Made by a program: the position numbers and the translations under genes
In this document: positions 16,560-24,439 of the stretch, in pieces
Numbering within the stretch: the first letter of the stretch is position 1
Layout: each line of letters begins with the position of its first letter
Source of the DNA: Candidatus Poribacteria bacterium
GTDB lineage: Bacteria; Poribacteria; WGA-4E; WGA-3G
NCBI GenBank assembly: GCA_022821495.1
Contig: JAJEDN010000081.1
Coordinates: forward strand, 1 to 40,002
Length of the DNA: 40,002 nucleotides
Direction: 5' to 3'
Notes under the pieces: model-generated
Told to the model about the DNA's origin: nothing
The model's database searches: none
The model's input: only the letters and a program-made list of their open reading frames with translations

Positions 16560-17732
16560 CTAAGTCGCTTTCCTATCCTTCGGTGCCGTCACTTCAAAAT
16601 CGAAGCCCCCAAGCACATCGCCATTCACCTCCAATTCAAAACGGTGCCACCCAAGACACGCTTTCCCGTCATCGTACGGCTTCAGCGACGGCAACGGGAA
16701 CAGCGATTTCTCGTAATCGACGCGCTGGTTCGGTTCCAACTTCCGTTGACTGAGCCGATAACGTTTGCGCGTGATATGACCCGTCGGACGTTTGTAAGCC
16801 ACTGCGTAATACGTGAGGATCGTCTGCGCGGCATCGGACACACTCCGCAAACCGAACGAAAAATCGAAAACCTCGTTGATAGGCAGCACCCGATGTTCCG
16901 ATTTCAGTGCTATCAGCGCGATGTCCGCTTTACCCAACCTCGGCACCGCACCCAAACCCAGTAATTTAAAAGCGCGTGTGTCCCCAATCTTCACCTGATA
17001 TTTCAGAGCCTGCTTGAGAATCTTCTGCGTCTCCGCTTTACCGTCCTTGCTCCACCGCTCCAACGTCGCATAACCCGCTTCAGGGTAATCCTTAACAATA
17101 TCGCGCATATCCGTAGCGACGTGTTCTCGGACGCGCCCATCTGGATCGTCTTTGAGTATCTCCAAGAGTGCCAAGATCGGTTGTGGGTTCTCAATAAACG
17201 GACGCAGCCATTTCTGCCAAGTGCCGCGTGTACAAAGCGATGCCGCCACGAACAATCGGAGATTTGCGTTTTCGTCTTTGATCCAGTCACTGAAACGTTC
17301 AAAGCACCGAGCCGCGTCTTTGATGAGAAACGCACGGATATCGCCACCACGCGTACACCGATGTTTCGAGAGTTCATAGAAAGCGTCCAGAGACGCGTCG
17401 AAATCCGCTAATCCATAAAGACTCACAAAGTGCGAAACGGGTCGCAGGCGCGTCTCGACTTCGGCTGTCGGGTTTCGCGTCGGTGCCGATGGAGCCTCAC
17501 GCACAACGAAATCCATCAAGATAGCGAGTGCGTCGGAATAGTCCTCTGGCAGATGTTGGCATAGCACACGCCCGATCGCGTTTGTCACATTGTAAATCGT
17601 CTGCCCCTCCATCTCCGTCCGGACATCCGAAACGAAGCCGGACACATCGAATTCGGGATAGATGCGCTGGATCTTTTTACCGATAACTAAACCGTCTTGT
17701 GTTAGATCAAAAAGGGTGCGTTGTTCTCTCAT
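16560..17732 (-). CDS. DNA alkylation repair protein, AlkC/AlkD-like HEAT-type glycosylase
   Basis: A protein of about 390 residues made of HEAT-like helical repeats. The segments FERFSDWIKDENANLRLFVA, LEILKDDPDGRVREHVATDM and RDIVKDYPEAGYATLERWSKD match the pattern of AlkC-type 3-methyladenine DNA glycosylases (DPxxxVRxxVAxxLxDIAKDxP in the family). A C-terminal domain of about 90 residues (after RPTGHITRKRYRLS) is beta-rich and ends FELEVNGDVLGGFDFEVTAPK, resembling the immunoglobulin-like tail of AlkC subgroups. It would remove alkylated bases from DNA. The ATG at 17732 or an in-frame TTG at 17738 could start it; AAGGAA stands upstream of both. The Glu/Asp catalytic residue cannot be assigned by eye. 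Confidence 0.75.
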   Translation of the reverse strand: MREQRTLFDLTQDGLVIGKKIQRIYPEFDVSGFVSDVRTEMEGQTIYNVTNAIGRVLCQHLPEDYSDALAILMDFVVREAPSAPTRNPTAEVETRLRPVSHFVSLYGLADFDASLDAFYELSKHRCTRGGDIRAFLIKDAARCFERFSDWIKDENANLRLFVAASLCTRGTWQKWLRPFIENPQPILALLEILKDDPDGRVREHVATDMRDIVKDYPEAGYATLERWSKDGKAETQKILKQALKYQVKIGDTRAFKLLGLGAVPRLGKADIALIALKSEHRVLPINEVFDFSFGLRSVSDAAQTILTYYAVAYKRPTGHITRKRYRLSQRKLEPNQRVDYEKSLFPLPSLKPYDDGKACLGWHRFELEVNGDVLGGFDFEVTAPKDRKAT

Positions 17733-18195
17733 GTTCAAGCAGTTCCTTTATTTTGGGGCCCCTAATTCCCGAGCATAAGAAAATGATAACATATCCAAAG
17801 GAAGGATGTCAATTATTATACTTAGGAGCTACGCATTCCTCTCAAAGTCCCCTGATAAGGGGATTTAGGAGGTTCTTCCAACAAGTCCGCCTGATAAGGG
17901 GGATTTAGGGGGTTTATAGGATTTAGCTTTCGGTCTTAAAGTCCGCCTGATAAGGGGGATTTAGGGGTTTATAGGATTTAGCCTTCGGTCTTAAAGTCCG
18001 CCTGATAAGGGGGGTTTAGGGGGTTTATAGGATTTAGCCTTCGGTCTTAAAGTCCGCCTGATAAGGGGGGTTTAGGGGGTTAAAATGCTGAAATTACTGC
18101 TTTGTGCGTAAATCCTAATACTATTAGCAAATTTCTTTGGGCATCGCTTTTCTGCGTGCCGGTCTCTATCTGTCATTGAAAGTTTCCGTTGTGGG
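17733..18195. other. Intergenic region filled by a tandem repeat array
   Basis: Apart from about 100 AT-rich bases after the alkylation-repair gene start, this stretch is mostly the five-copy array at 17843-18082. I see no gene. It separates two minus-strand genes, so a promoter for the alkylation-repair gene would be expected near 17760-17840 (TTGACA-like sequence at about 17805-17812 on the minus strand), but no clear -10 is placed. Confidence 0.45.
17843..18082. repeat. Five tandem copies of the dispersed GATAAGGGGG element
   Basis: Units begin near 17843, 17882, 17936, 17991 and 18047; the last three are spaced 55-56 bases. Four units carry GTCCGCCTGATAAGG (a C to G change in the left arm relative to the arrays elsewhere), and the last two have a G in the right arm (GGGGGGTTTAGG). 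Arm changes therefore spread within this array but not to others, as expected from local amplification. Confidence 0.9.
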
Positions 18196-18903
18196 TTACC
18201 ACTCCTGTGGCGTATACGCGGCGTGTAGGTTTGAAACACTTGCCAGTTTTGCTTCCAGTGTCTTGAGGGAAAGAAATAATTGCATCAAGTGCTGTTCTTC
18301 CTTCAGCCGGACGTTATACCATTTCACCAGCGACTGATCTGTGGCATGGAGATTTTGGAAAGCGTCCTCACGTAATTCTCGCATTCTGGCTTCTGCGTGC
18401 GCTGTCTGGTGACGGTTATAAAGTTCCTGTAAATGTTCAATCCTTGCGTCAATCTTTTCTAACCGCGCTATCTGTGCTTCGACACGTTTGCGGAGCGTCT
18501 CTTTCAAGAGGCTGTCTATCCGGGCGTAGGTGTTCCCGAGGGTCTCACGGACGTGTTCTTGGTGCAGGTCGTAAAGGGTTTTGAACCGATTTTTTGCAAA
18601 GACGGCACTCGTTGGGTCGCACATCCGAAGTCTATCGGAGCGTCTTTTTCTGAATGTGCCATCTGCGCGGGCTTCGGTGTACCGTTCGGGGAATTCCTCT
18701 ATAAGTATGGTGCCGACATCCCCACGTGCGAACCCTCTGGCGAAAGGTGAGATGGCATATTCGATCTCGTCGAGTGAGAGTTGAATCGGTGGCAAGGTCG
18801 CGACTTCTCGGACCTCTTCAAGGCGTTCATCGTCATAAACGATGGGTCTCTCCTCAATTGTGCGTGGTAACTGTGTTTTCGGGTTCTCGTGTTCTGTGTT
18901 CAT
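18196..18903 (-). CDS. Hypothetical coiled-coil protein
   Basis: A 235-residue protein of unknown function. Residues about 110-215 form a long amphipathic helix with heptad character (LKETLRKRVEAQIARLEKID, ARIEHLQELYNRHQTAHAEA, QHLMQLFLSLKTLEAKLASV). The N-terminal part contains QLSLDEIEYAISPFARGFARG and a short conserved-looking RRSDRLRMCDPTSAVFAKNR. There is no signal peptide or membrane segment. GGAGG lies 7-8 bases before the ATG. Upstream sit three 10-bp direct repeats (18925-18954) and a strong extended -10 promoter (19006-19034), so expression appears regulated. It lies next to the left end of the defence island and may belong to it or mark its border. No function is claimed. Confidence 0.7.
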   Translation of the reverse strand: MNTEHENPKTQLPRTIEERPIVYDDERLEEVREVATLPPIQLSLDEIEYAISPFARGFARGDVGTILIEEFPERYTEARADGTFRKRRSDRLRMCDPTSAVFAKNRFKTLYDLHQEHVRETLGNTYARIDSLLKETLRKRVEAQIARLEKIDARIEHLQELYNRHQTAHAEARMRELREDAFQNLHATDQSLVKWYNVRLKEEQHLMQLFLSLKTLEAKLASVSNLHAAYTPQEW

Positions 18904-18924
18904 GGTTTGACCTCCTTGGGAAAC

Positions 18925-18954
18925 GCTGCGAAATCTAGCGAAATGCTGCGAAAA
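18925..18954 (-). promoter_or_regulatory. Three 10-bp direct repeats, candidate operator
   Basis: GCTGCGAAAT, CTAGCGAAAT and GCTGCGAAAA are head-to-tail with exact 10-base spacing, one helical turn, directly upstream of the GGAGG site of the coiled-coil gene. They lie downstream of its promoter, where a bound protein would block elongation or the leader could regulate translation. Confidence 0.45.
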
Positions 18955-19000
18955 TTTCGGCGTTTTAATTTTAATATCACTATATTTATAATATGTTATG

Positions 19001-19052
19001 TTTTAAGTATATCATATATAAAGTAGAAAGTCAAGGGAAATATTTGATTTTT
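19001..19052 (-). promoter_or_regulatory. Promoter repeat copy 1 (extended -10) driving the coiled-coil gene
   Basis: On the minus strand TTGACT (19034-19029), 17 bases, TATACT (19011-19006), with TG in extended -10 position (TGATATACT). It is part of a 52-bp sequence repeated at 19419-19470 with 46/52 identity. Confidence 0.65.
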
Positions 19053-19205
19053 GCCGTTGTCTGATGCGCTGATTTGCTGGATTACCAGATTGATAGGATT
19101 GTGAGGTTGTGTTGTCTGATTCGCCAATTGCCGCCGGTGATGTGGGTTTTAGGTCGAGACTTTTGCCGGAAGTTTACACACCCCAAAAAGATACCAATCT
19201 GACTG

Positions 19206-19248
19206 AAAAGATACCAAATGGTATCTTTTTTCGCTTTTTGGTAATTTT
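19206..19248. repeat. Left copy of the 43-bp inverted repeat bracketing the island
   Basis: The reverse complement of this copy matches 34250-34292 at 41 of 43 positions (differences G/A and A/G). Its core is itself a hairpin, AAAAGATACC-AAAT-GGTATCTTTT, and the arms extend to a TTTTTTCGCTTTTTGGTAATT tail. The two copies face each other across about 15 kb that hold the defence genes. Confidence 0.85.
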
Positions 19249-19418
19249 TTGAAATAGGTCATAAATCCAGTCCACGTATGGGTTCAGAGGCGTTTTTTCT
19301 GGTACTTCTCGCTGCGCAAAAAAGTTACCAAGGGAAGTGTAACGTTTGCGATTTCGGTTGTCAATTGTTTCCGCAGGTTGTTTTTATTTCGATTTCTTTA
19401 GACTTCTAACACAATATA

Positions 19419-19470
19419 TTTTAAGTATATTGTATATAAAGTAAAAAATCAAGAGAAATATTTGGTTTTT
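19419..19470 (-). promoter_or_regulatory. Promoter repeat copy 2
   Basis: TTGATT (19452-19447), 17 bases, TATACT (19429-19424) on the minus strand, in a 52-bp duplicate of the sequence at 19001-19052. No gene of usual size lies between the copies; transcription from it would cross the GATACC hairpin and reach the coiled-coil gene. Confidence 0.5.
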
Positions 19471-19647
19471 TGGGTGAGGAGATTTATGGTAGGATTTGAA
19501 AATGTGTGAACATTTATTGCGGAGCGCATTCGCTATTGGTACATTTTTTAACCTTGCTATAAAAATCGAATAGCGTATTAACCTCATTGTTTGAGGTCCT
19601 ATAAATTATGTGTTTATGACACTCATAGGCAATCTATAAACCCGATT

Positions 19648-20856
19648 TTAGGTTTTGGATTTAGCATTTATGGCATACTCAAAAGTTTTTTTGTAGACAG
19701 TACTTTTCATTCTACTTTCAATGAAGGTTTCAAGAGAACTTATCCCATTTTTTGTTTCTTTTTTCTTTTCTTGACGCATCCGATTTGCTTCAAAGTTGAA
19801 AGCATAGAGATTATGACAGGCACGGCGATGGATATGGTTTTCCCGTTTTTTCCCTTCTGTATCTTCCAGATAATCTAGGTAAGAAAGAGCCTCTTGTTCA
19901 TTATCAATTTTCCAAGGATTTCCTTTCTCCCAGTTTTTGACAGAAAAATGTTCTTCGGTTTTTAACTTTAATAGGTGTTTAGCAAACCTACACCGAGTTT
20001 GTTTATATTTTTTGGGATCTTTTTCTTTCTCTCGCGGAGAAAGTCGAGTCCATGAAAAACCTGGCAATTGTACGTGTTTAAATGCAGCACTGAGCATCCA
20101 GCTTTGGGAGTCGACTGTGTCAGCTCCACAATAGAAAGCGAATAACATTAACAGCGCGGATCCCATTGAAAAACAGTGGATATGAGATTCTGGGAGAAGC
20201 TCTCGGACTTTGCAAATAATATCAATTGCTGTCTGCTTATTTCCGTTGCGAGCAAGTGGTTCTAAACTTCCAATTCCGACAATGGGCAGGTCTTGACCGC
20301 AGATTTTAACAATGTCATCAAGGGAGCGGTTGAGTGCTTCTGAATCGTGTCCATGAAGCACGGGCATTAGTTGAAAGCCATTGGGGATAGTGCCGTTCCA
20401 AGAATTTAACTTATTGAACATTTTAAGGGTGTTGTCAACAGTATTTTCCCAACGCTTAATTTTTTCTTCATCGTCAGATTTAGGTAGGAACGGATGATCA
20501 AGTACAACGGATATATCTGCCCCAAGTTTGATACCTGTTGCAAGCACTTCAAGCGGGTCAATGTTAATGTCATTTTGTTTTTGGAAGTTGAAAGCACCAG
20601 AATCGAGCATCAAGGGACCATTAAACTCAACAAATTCATGAAGTTTGCATTGTTTTTTTTGAATTTTTGCGGATGCTATTCGTGTTTGTTTATTCGCTAA
20701 TAAGTCGAAGGCATTAACTAGAACTGCTTGAGTTCTCGTAATATTCCATGGATGGCAATGTAGACCCGCGCGTGGGAAATCTCCTATACGATAGCTGGCA
20801 AATAATGCGGGCGTTTTGATATCTAAGACACCGATTTTCTGTGTATGAGGCAGCAC
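19648..20856 (-). CDS. Divergent tRNA-guanine transglycosylase-like protein (DpdA-like DNA deazaguanine transglycosylase candidate)
   Basis: A 402-residue TIM-barrel protein of the TGT superfamily. MLDSGAFNF (residues 83-91) matches the TGT catalytic TDSGGF block (D85). VGIGSLEP (193-200) matches the VGGLSVGE loop. CFSMGSALLMLFAFYCGADTVDSQSW matches the MGVGxPxDLLxxVxxGxDMFDC strand, with D249 at the nucleophile position. RRACHNLYAFNFEANRMRQ (344-362) aligns with the zinc-ligand HNLYF...LMRxIR end. The three zinc cysteines of housekeeping TGTs are absent; only C289 lies nearby. TGTs exchange guanine for preQ1/queuine in tRNA; DpdA homologues insert preQ0 into DNA. The GTG start has AGGAG inside the end of the upstream gene, 2 bases away. 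Its defence-island setting favours DNA as substrate, by inference. Confidence 0.75.
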   Translation of the reverse strand: MLPHTQKIGVLDIKTPALFASYRIGDFPRAGLHCHPWNITRTQAVLVNAFDLLANKQTRIASAKIQKKQCKLHEFVEFNGPLMLDSGAFNFQKQNDINIDPLEVLATGIKLGADISVVLDHPFLPKSDDEEKIKRWENTVDNTLKMFNKLNSWNGTIPNGFQLMPVLHGHDSEALNRSLDDIVKICGQDLPIVGIGSLEPLARNGNKQTAIDIICKVRELLPESHIHCFSMGSALLMLFAFYCGADTVDSQSWMLSAAFKHVQLPGFSWTRLSPREKEKDPKKYKQTRCRFAKHLLKLKTEEHFSVKNWEKGNPWKIDNEQEALSYLDYLEDTEGKKRENHIHRRACHNLYAFNFEANRMRQEKKKETKNGISSLETFIESRMKSTVYKKTFEYAINAKSKT

Positions 20857-20858
20857 GG

Positions 20859-22076
20859 TTACTTCTCCTCATACACGCGCTGATAAAGCAGAAGATTAAG
20901 TTCTGGAAGTAGACCACCGGGAATAACATTCTCGGAACCGTATGTATCTCTAAGTTTGTTATAAACTTCTTTAACCTCAACTTTTGTCAATGGATAGTAA
21001 GGTTCATCCGCGTCTGAACAATTGTCAGGAAAACGCACCTCATGATTCACTTTCTTTTTAAATTCGCCTCGTCCCCAACGAATGTATTCTCTGGCATATT
21101 CTAGGGCAACATCTTCATCAGAAATTGGATCTATTTGAACCCCTTCTCCTAATCGACGCTGAAGCGCAGGCGAAATCTGCTGAAGTCGTTCCGCAATCGG
21201 AGCAGTGGCGGCAACAAACACAATTCCATTGGGATGACTATCAAACAGATTGCGTAAATCTTGAGCGTACTGTGCTTGACTGGTTGAAGTTAAACCTGAA
21301 AATGCTTCCTCAAGTTCATCAATTAATATAATTACTCCTTTAAATATTCCTACATGCAAAAAGATTTTGACTAAGTCAGAGAGAAATTTTATTGCGACTG
21401 TAGAAGATTTGCCAATCTCAACAGAGACATTACCTAACTGCCTTTTTTCATCACTTGTCAGTTTCACACCTTGTAACCAATTTTCCAATGTCCGATATGA
21501 TTGTGGTTTATGCTCGGAGGTATCAAGTAAAGATAATTGTTCAAATTCCGTTTGTGTGATGTGGTCTAGTGCTCGAATCAATTCCGGATTTGTCCCAGGC
21601 AGTTCGGCTGGAAGTTTAGACAGATTAGTGTTACCTTGCCGCACCATTGAAAAGAATTCAGTGAAGAACATAGCACTCAATTGGCTGATAATTTGGCGGT
21701 GTATTTCTAAATAACTCCCTTGCGGTTGTTCGACAAAGACTGTATATAAGTCGGTAATTGCTTTCTTTTCAGTATTGGGTTCTCGCCAACTTCTAAGTGT
21801 TTGTTCTAAAAACCGCAGCAAATTGGTTTTGCCTGCTCCTGTGCTACCAAGCAACGTCATGATTTGTGTTTGTGAGTTGAGATAAAAATCCCGTAGTACT
21901 TGCGTAAATCTACTTTTTATTTTTTCCTGATCAACGCAAATTCCGTGAAATTGTCCAAGGGTAGGAAAAGGATTTGCTAAGAGGGAGTATTTTTCATACG
22001 GATTTTCAGGTATTTCCTGACTGAACTCCTTACGCAGATTGTCAAGGGTGAGGTTATCCTGATTTAAGCTACTCAC
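20859..22076 (-). CDS. AAA/ORC-like P-loop ATPase of the modification module
   Basis: A 405-residue ATPase. Walker A is LLGSTGAGKT (residues 75-84) and Walker B is GVIILIDELEEAFSG (247-261). A sensor-1-like segment GIVFVAATAPIAERL follows, then an arginine-rich ALQRRLGEGVQIDPI and a helical C-terminal part ending NLLLYQRVYEEK. The layout resembles ORC/Cdc6- or TniB/DndD-adjacent AAA ATPases that load partners on DNA. The N-terminus has YEKYSLLANPFPTLGQFHG, a motif often seen ahead of such ATPase cores. It starts at GTG with AGGAGG 8 bases upstream. It lies 29 bases after the 279-aa gene and 2 bases before the TGT-like gene, so it is tightly co-expressed. I do not assign it to a named Dpd or Dnd component. 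Confidence 0.75.
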   Translation of the reverse strand: MSSLNQDNLTLDNLRKEFSQEIPENPYEKYSLLANPFPTLGQFHGICVDQEKIKSRFTQVLRDFYLNSQTQIMTLLGSTGAGKTNLLRFLEQTLRSWREPNTEKKAITDLYTVFVEQPQGSYLEIHRQIISQLSAMFFTEFFSMVRQGNTNLSKLPAELPGTNPELIRALDHITQTEFEQLSLLDTSEHKPQSYRTLENWLQGVKLTSDEKRQLGNVSVEIGKSSTVAIKFLSDLVKIFLHVGIFKGVIILIDELEEAFSGLTSTSQAQYAQDLRNLFDSHPNGIVFVAATAPIAERLQQISPALQRRLGEGVQIDPISDEDVALEYAREYIRWGRGEFKKKVNHEVRFPDNCSDADEPYYPLTKVEVKEVYNKLRDTYGSENVIPGGLLPELNLLLYQRVYEEK

Positions 22077-22105
22077 TGTGGTGCCTCCTGTTAATGAGCT
22101 GGTCC

Positions 22106-22945
22106 TTAAACTGGCTGTAATTTAACCATTTTTATGCTTTGACCGTTGATCAATATGCCATCTTCCATGAAACGTTTTTTTATCCATTCATTCTGTTTTT
22201 CGTTTCGTTTCGCTTGGGATCGTGGTAGAAGGGTCTGGACAGGCGATTTACTAGATGGCGCACGCACGAGAGATGTTGATGTCATATAACCTTGTCGTTG
22301 CTGACATAATTGTATAAACAATTCTTCAAACCGAATAAACGAAATCTTGAGTTCACGACAGACTAAGTCCGCCAGTCGGCCAATATTAGCAAAACCATCT
22401 AACGGTTGAATTTCTCTATAATGCAAACGAACGCTTTTCTCAAAAATATCAAGGCTGGGTTTTTCAGCACCCCAATAGATTTTTCTGTCACCGATATGAG
22501 AGAGGTAAACTTGTCCGACAACCAACCCCCACCACTTGAAAGTATCAATTGCTACAAAAGTTAACCCAGTATTTTCTTGCCGTAACCGCATTCCCATTTG
22601 TTGTCGTTCTTCAGGAGCTGTGCAAGGCGGAACATAAATGGACTCTTTTGTCTTTAGATAATGCAGAAAAGTTTCATAGTGTATATAGCGGCGAAAGATG
22701 GTATTTATTCCTTCCAGATTGACATCTTCCCAATATGCTACTAACGTATCCAAATCAGCATCAGGAACTAATAATTCACCATCAATTCGTGCTACTTGAA
22801 GACTTTCTAGGACTCGTCCAATTCTAGTAAAACGTTTTTCTGTCAATGGTTTCTTGATATTCAGACTTTTTCTTGATACTGGTGCTGATTTTTCTGCCAA
22901 TTGATCAAGCACATCAAATAGTCTAGGCAGTAGAACTGGATCCAA
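22106..22945 (-). CDS. Unknown protein of the modification module, possible winged-helix N-terminus
   Basis: A 279-residue protein I do not recognise. The first 80 residues (VLDQLAEKSAPVSRKSLNIKK, RFTRIGRVLESLQVARIDGELLVPDADL) have the helix-helix-strand pattern of a winged-helix DNA-binding domain. The middle contains TGLTFVAIDTFKWWGLVVGQVYLSHIGDRKIYWG, a beta-rich core with a TFKWWGL block. The C-terminus is basic (RSQAKRNEKQNEWIKKRF). The TTG start has GGAGG 9 bases upstream and overlaps the end of the PIN gene by about 22 bases, so it is translationally coupled. Possibly a specificity or recruitment subunit; the basis is context and basic character only. Confidence 0.6.
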   Translation of the reverse strand: MDPVLLPRLFDVLDQLAEKSAPVSRKSLNIKKPLTEKRFTRIGRVLESLQVARIDGELLVPDADLDTLVAYWEDVNLEGINTIFRRYIHYETFLHYLKTKESIYVPPCTAPEERQQMGMRLRQENTGLTFVAIDTFKWWGLVVGQVYLSHIGDRKIYWGAEKPSLDIFEKSVRLHYREIQPLDGFANIGRLADLVCRELKISFIRFEELFIQLCQQRQGYMTSTSLVRAPSSKSPVQTLLPRSQAKRNEKQNEWIKKRFMEDGILINGQSIKMVKLQPV

Positions 22946-24062
22946 AGCCTGTCACCTCCAACTTATCATCAACCCAATCATTTACACGTTTTGTTGGATA
23001 GTAGTAGAAAAGTTCCAATTCTTTTTTAGTTTCAAAGCTTTCTGTACACTTTCGCACGCGAATCTTACTAAAAACATGCGTTAGATCCCATAGGAAACGG
23101 TGAATAGAACACACTACATAGGTTTGAGATTCAAGGGAATATCGGATGGAATAAATACCATCGGAAATTCCCTGAATATCTGGAATATCCGGATAAATTG
23201 TCTGAATTCCCTCAAGTCGAGCGAGCCTAGACATATCCTTATCTCCAGACATTAAGTATACCTCCTCAGATAGGTTACGCTGACGACGTAGGTTCTTGAT
23301 TCCCTCCAAGATTAGACGATCATTGATAGATATCCTATCGGGCTCTTTATAAGGATCGGTTGACCGTGTTTCATAACCTCGAAAGGCTCGGAATAGTTCT
23401 GGCGCAAGTTCTAAGGTCTCAGTTGGAAAATGTTTTCTAATCCACTTTACTGCTTGAGAAGTTATTGTCACTTGAGGACGGTTCCTAATAAGAGCTGTAT
23501 TGCTTGGCTTGGACTTGTCGTTAACTCTGCTTTTTATAGTGGCAACCCTTTCCCCTATTTCCATCAATGTGACTGTCGGGATAATAATCCACATCTGTGT
23601 TGTACGGAATTGTTCTTGTAGATGATAGACAGCGCTATTACGTAATGCATTTGTGTCCAGAACAACAATGGCAAACTTACGTTCGGTGATAAATTTAGGA
23701 TGTTCTATTTCAAAATACGGTTGCAAAATCCCTAATCTGACCATGGATTCGCGGAGTTGATCAAGAATAGTTTGAGCTGCCTTTTCTGATTGTCCCTCTT
23801 TCTGTTGGGGATCAAGTTTTCCTTTCCACGCGTCTCTTTCCCATTCGTTACGGATATCTTCTTCCAATTCCTCACCGGAACACGGATGAAAGCGGAAAAA
23901 ACAGTTCCCGTTCGGTGTACATTCTTCAATTTCAACTTTTCCTAGACCAAGATAGTTACCTTCAGACACGTGAGTTTGGTCGTGGTATTCAACTATCCAT
24001 GTACCTTTGGAAAATCTAGTATCTGGTGAAGATTTGAATTCGTCAAGCGAGAAAATCGCCAT
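22923..24062 (-). CDS. PIN-domain ribonuclease/nuclease-like protein
   Basis: A protein of about 379 residues. The N-terminal 130 residues have no clear family (they include FRFHPCSGEELEEDIRNEWERDAW). From about residue 130 comes a PIN domain: AIVVLDTNALRN (first Asp), PTVTLMEIGERV (Glu), INDRLILEGI (Asp) and VYLMSGDKDMSRLARLEGI (Asp), so all four usual metal-binding acids are present. A 70-residue C-terminal tail follows. PIN nucleases cut RNA or DNA and are known as VapC-type toxins and Dpd/Dnd-island accessories. I prefer the ATG at 24062 (GAGG 6 bases before); a TTG at 24074 overlapping the upstream stop is possible. It sits in the middle of the tight six-gene run ending in the TGT-like gene, suggesting that it is the effector nuclease of that module. 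Confidence 0.75.
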   Translation of the reverse strand: MAIFSLDEFKSSPDTRFSKGTWIVEYHDQTHVSEGNYLGLGKVEIEECTPNGNCFFRFHPCSGEELEEDIRNEWERDAWKGKLDPQQKEGQSEKAAQTILDQLRESMVRLGILQPYFEIEHPKFITERKFAIVVLDTNALRNSAVYHLQEQFRTTQMWIIIPTVTLMEIGERVATIKSRVNDKSKPSNTALIRNRPQVTITSQAVKWIRKHFPTETLELAPELFRAFRGYETRSTDPYKEPDRISINDRLILEGIKNLRRQRNLSEEVYLMSGDKDMSRLARLEGIQTIYPDIPDIQGISDGIYSIRYSLESQTYVVCSIHRFLWDLTHVFSKIRVRKCTESFETKKELELFYYYPTKRVNDWVDDKLEVTGFGSSSTA

Positions 24063-24070
24063 CAGGGTCC

Positions 24071-24427
24071 TCAACTAATTAAAATTTGTAGGTCGTTAGA
24101 TGTACCGTACCTTTGTAAAACACTTTCCAACGCAAGGCGTAGCCCAATGTGGTGTGGCAGGTCTAGTTCCTCCGCGGACAAATTTCCGTCGTTATATACA
24201 GGAACCTGCATGGCATAATAACTGTCTAATTCTTCTTGTTGTGGTCCTTCAATAGGTTTGATTTCATTAATGATATCTAAGAGTTCAGTCATCGGAATTG
24301 GAATACTGACTTTTATATTTATTGGAGTAATGCGTAAAACTTGAATTCCTTGTATTTGGATTCTTTCTTTGATCGTTGGATCGTCTTCTGTCGTATCTTC
24401 TTGTTGGAGAATTTCAATAGTAACCAT
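24071..24427 (-). CDS. Small unknown protein of the modification module
   Basis: A 118-residue acidic protein with no recognised domain. It contains EILQQEDTTEDDPTIKERIQ at the N-terminus, ITPINIKVSIPIPMTELLDIINEIKPIEG in the middle and LSAEELDLPHHIGLRLALESVLQRYG at the C-terminus, a beta-then-helix pattern. AAGGA lies about 5 bases before the ATG. It lies 12 bases after the YaaA-like gene and ends within the beginning of the PIN gene, so it could be a chaperone or antitoxin-like partner of the PIN protein; that is position-based inference only. Confidence 0.55.
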   Translation of the reverse strand: MVTIEILQQEDTTEDDPTIKERIQIQGIQVLRITPINIKVSIPIPMTELLDIINEIKPIEGPQQEELDSYYAMQVPVYNDGNLSAEELDLPHHIGLRLALESVLQRYGTSNDLQILIS

Positions 24428-24439
24428 TAGTTTCCTTAA

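Larger units (their letters stand above)
18904..19647. other. AT-rich non-coding left flank of the defence island
   Basis: No gene longer than about 40 codons is convincing. The region holds three 10-bp repeats, two homologous minus-strand promoters about 418 bp apart, a short direct repeat of AAAAAGATACCAA (19185-19197 and 19206-19218), and the left 43-bp copy of the inverted repeat that recurs at 34250-34292. A 37-codon minus-strand frame (MTYFKKLPKSEKRYHLVSF...) runs through that repeat. Confidence 0.6.

Noticed and set aside
17843..18082. A CRISPR-like array (regularly spaced repeats)
   Set aside because: The segments between the conserved parts are nearly identical to each other, so there are no unique spacers, and no cas gene is near. 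The same unit occurs singly elsewhere.
19648..20856. Housekeeping queuine tRNA-ribosyltransferase (tgt)
   Set aside because: The zinc-binding cysteines and the overall conserved blocks of housekeeping TGT are missing, and the gene lies inside a defence operon without queuosine genes.
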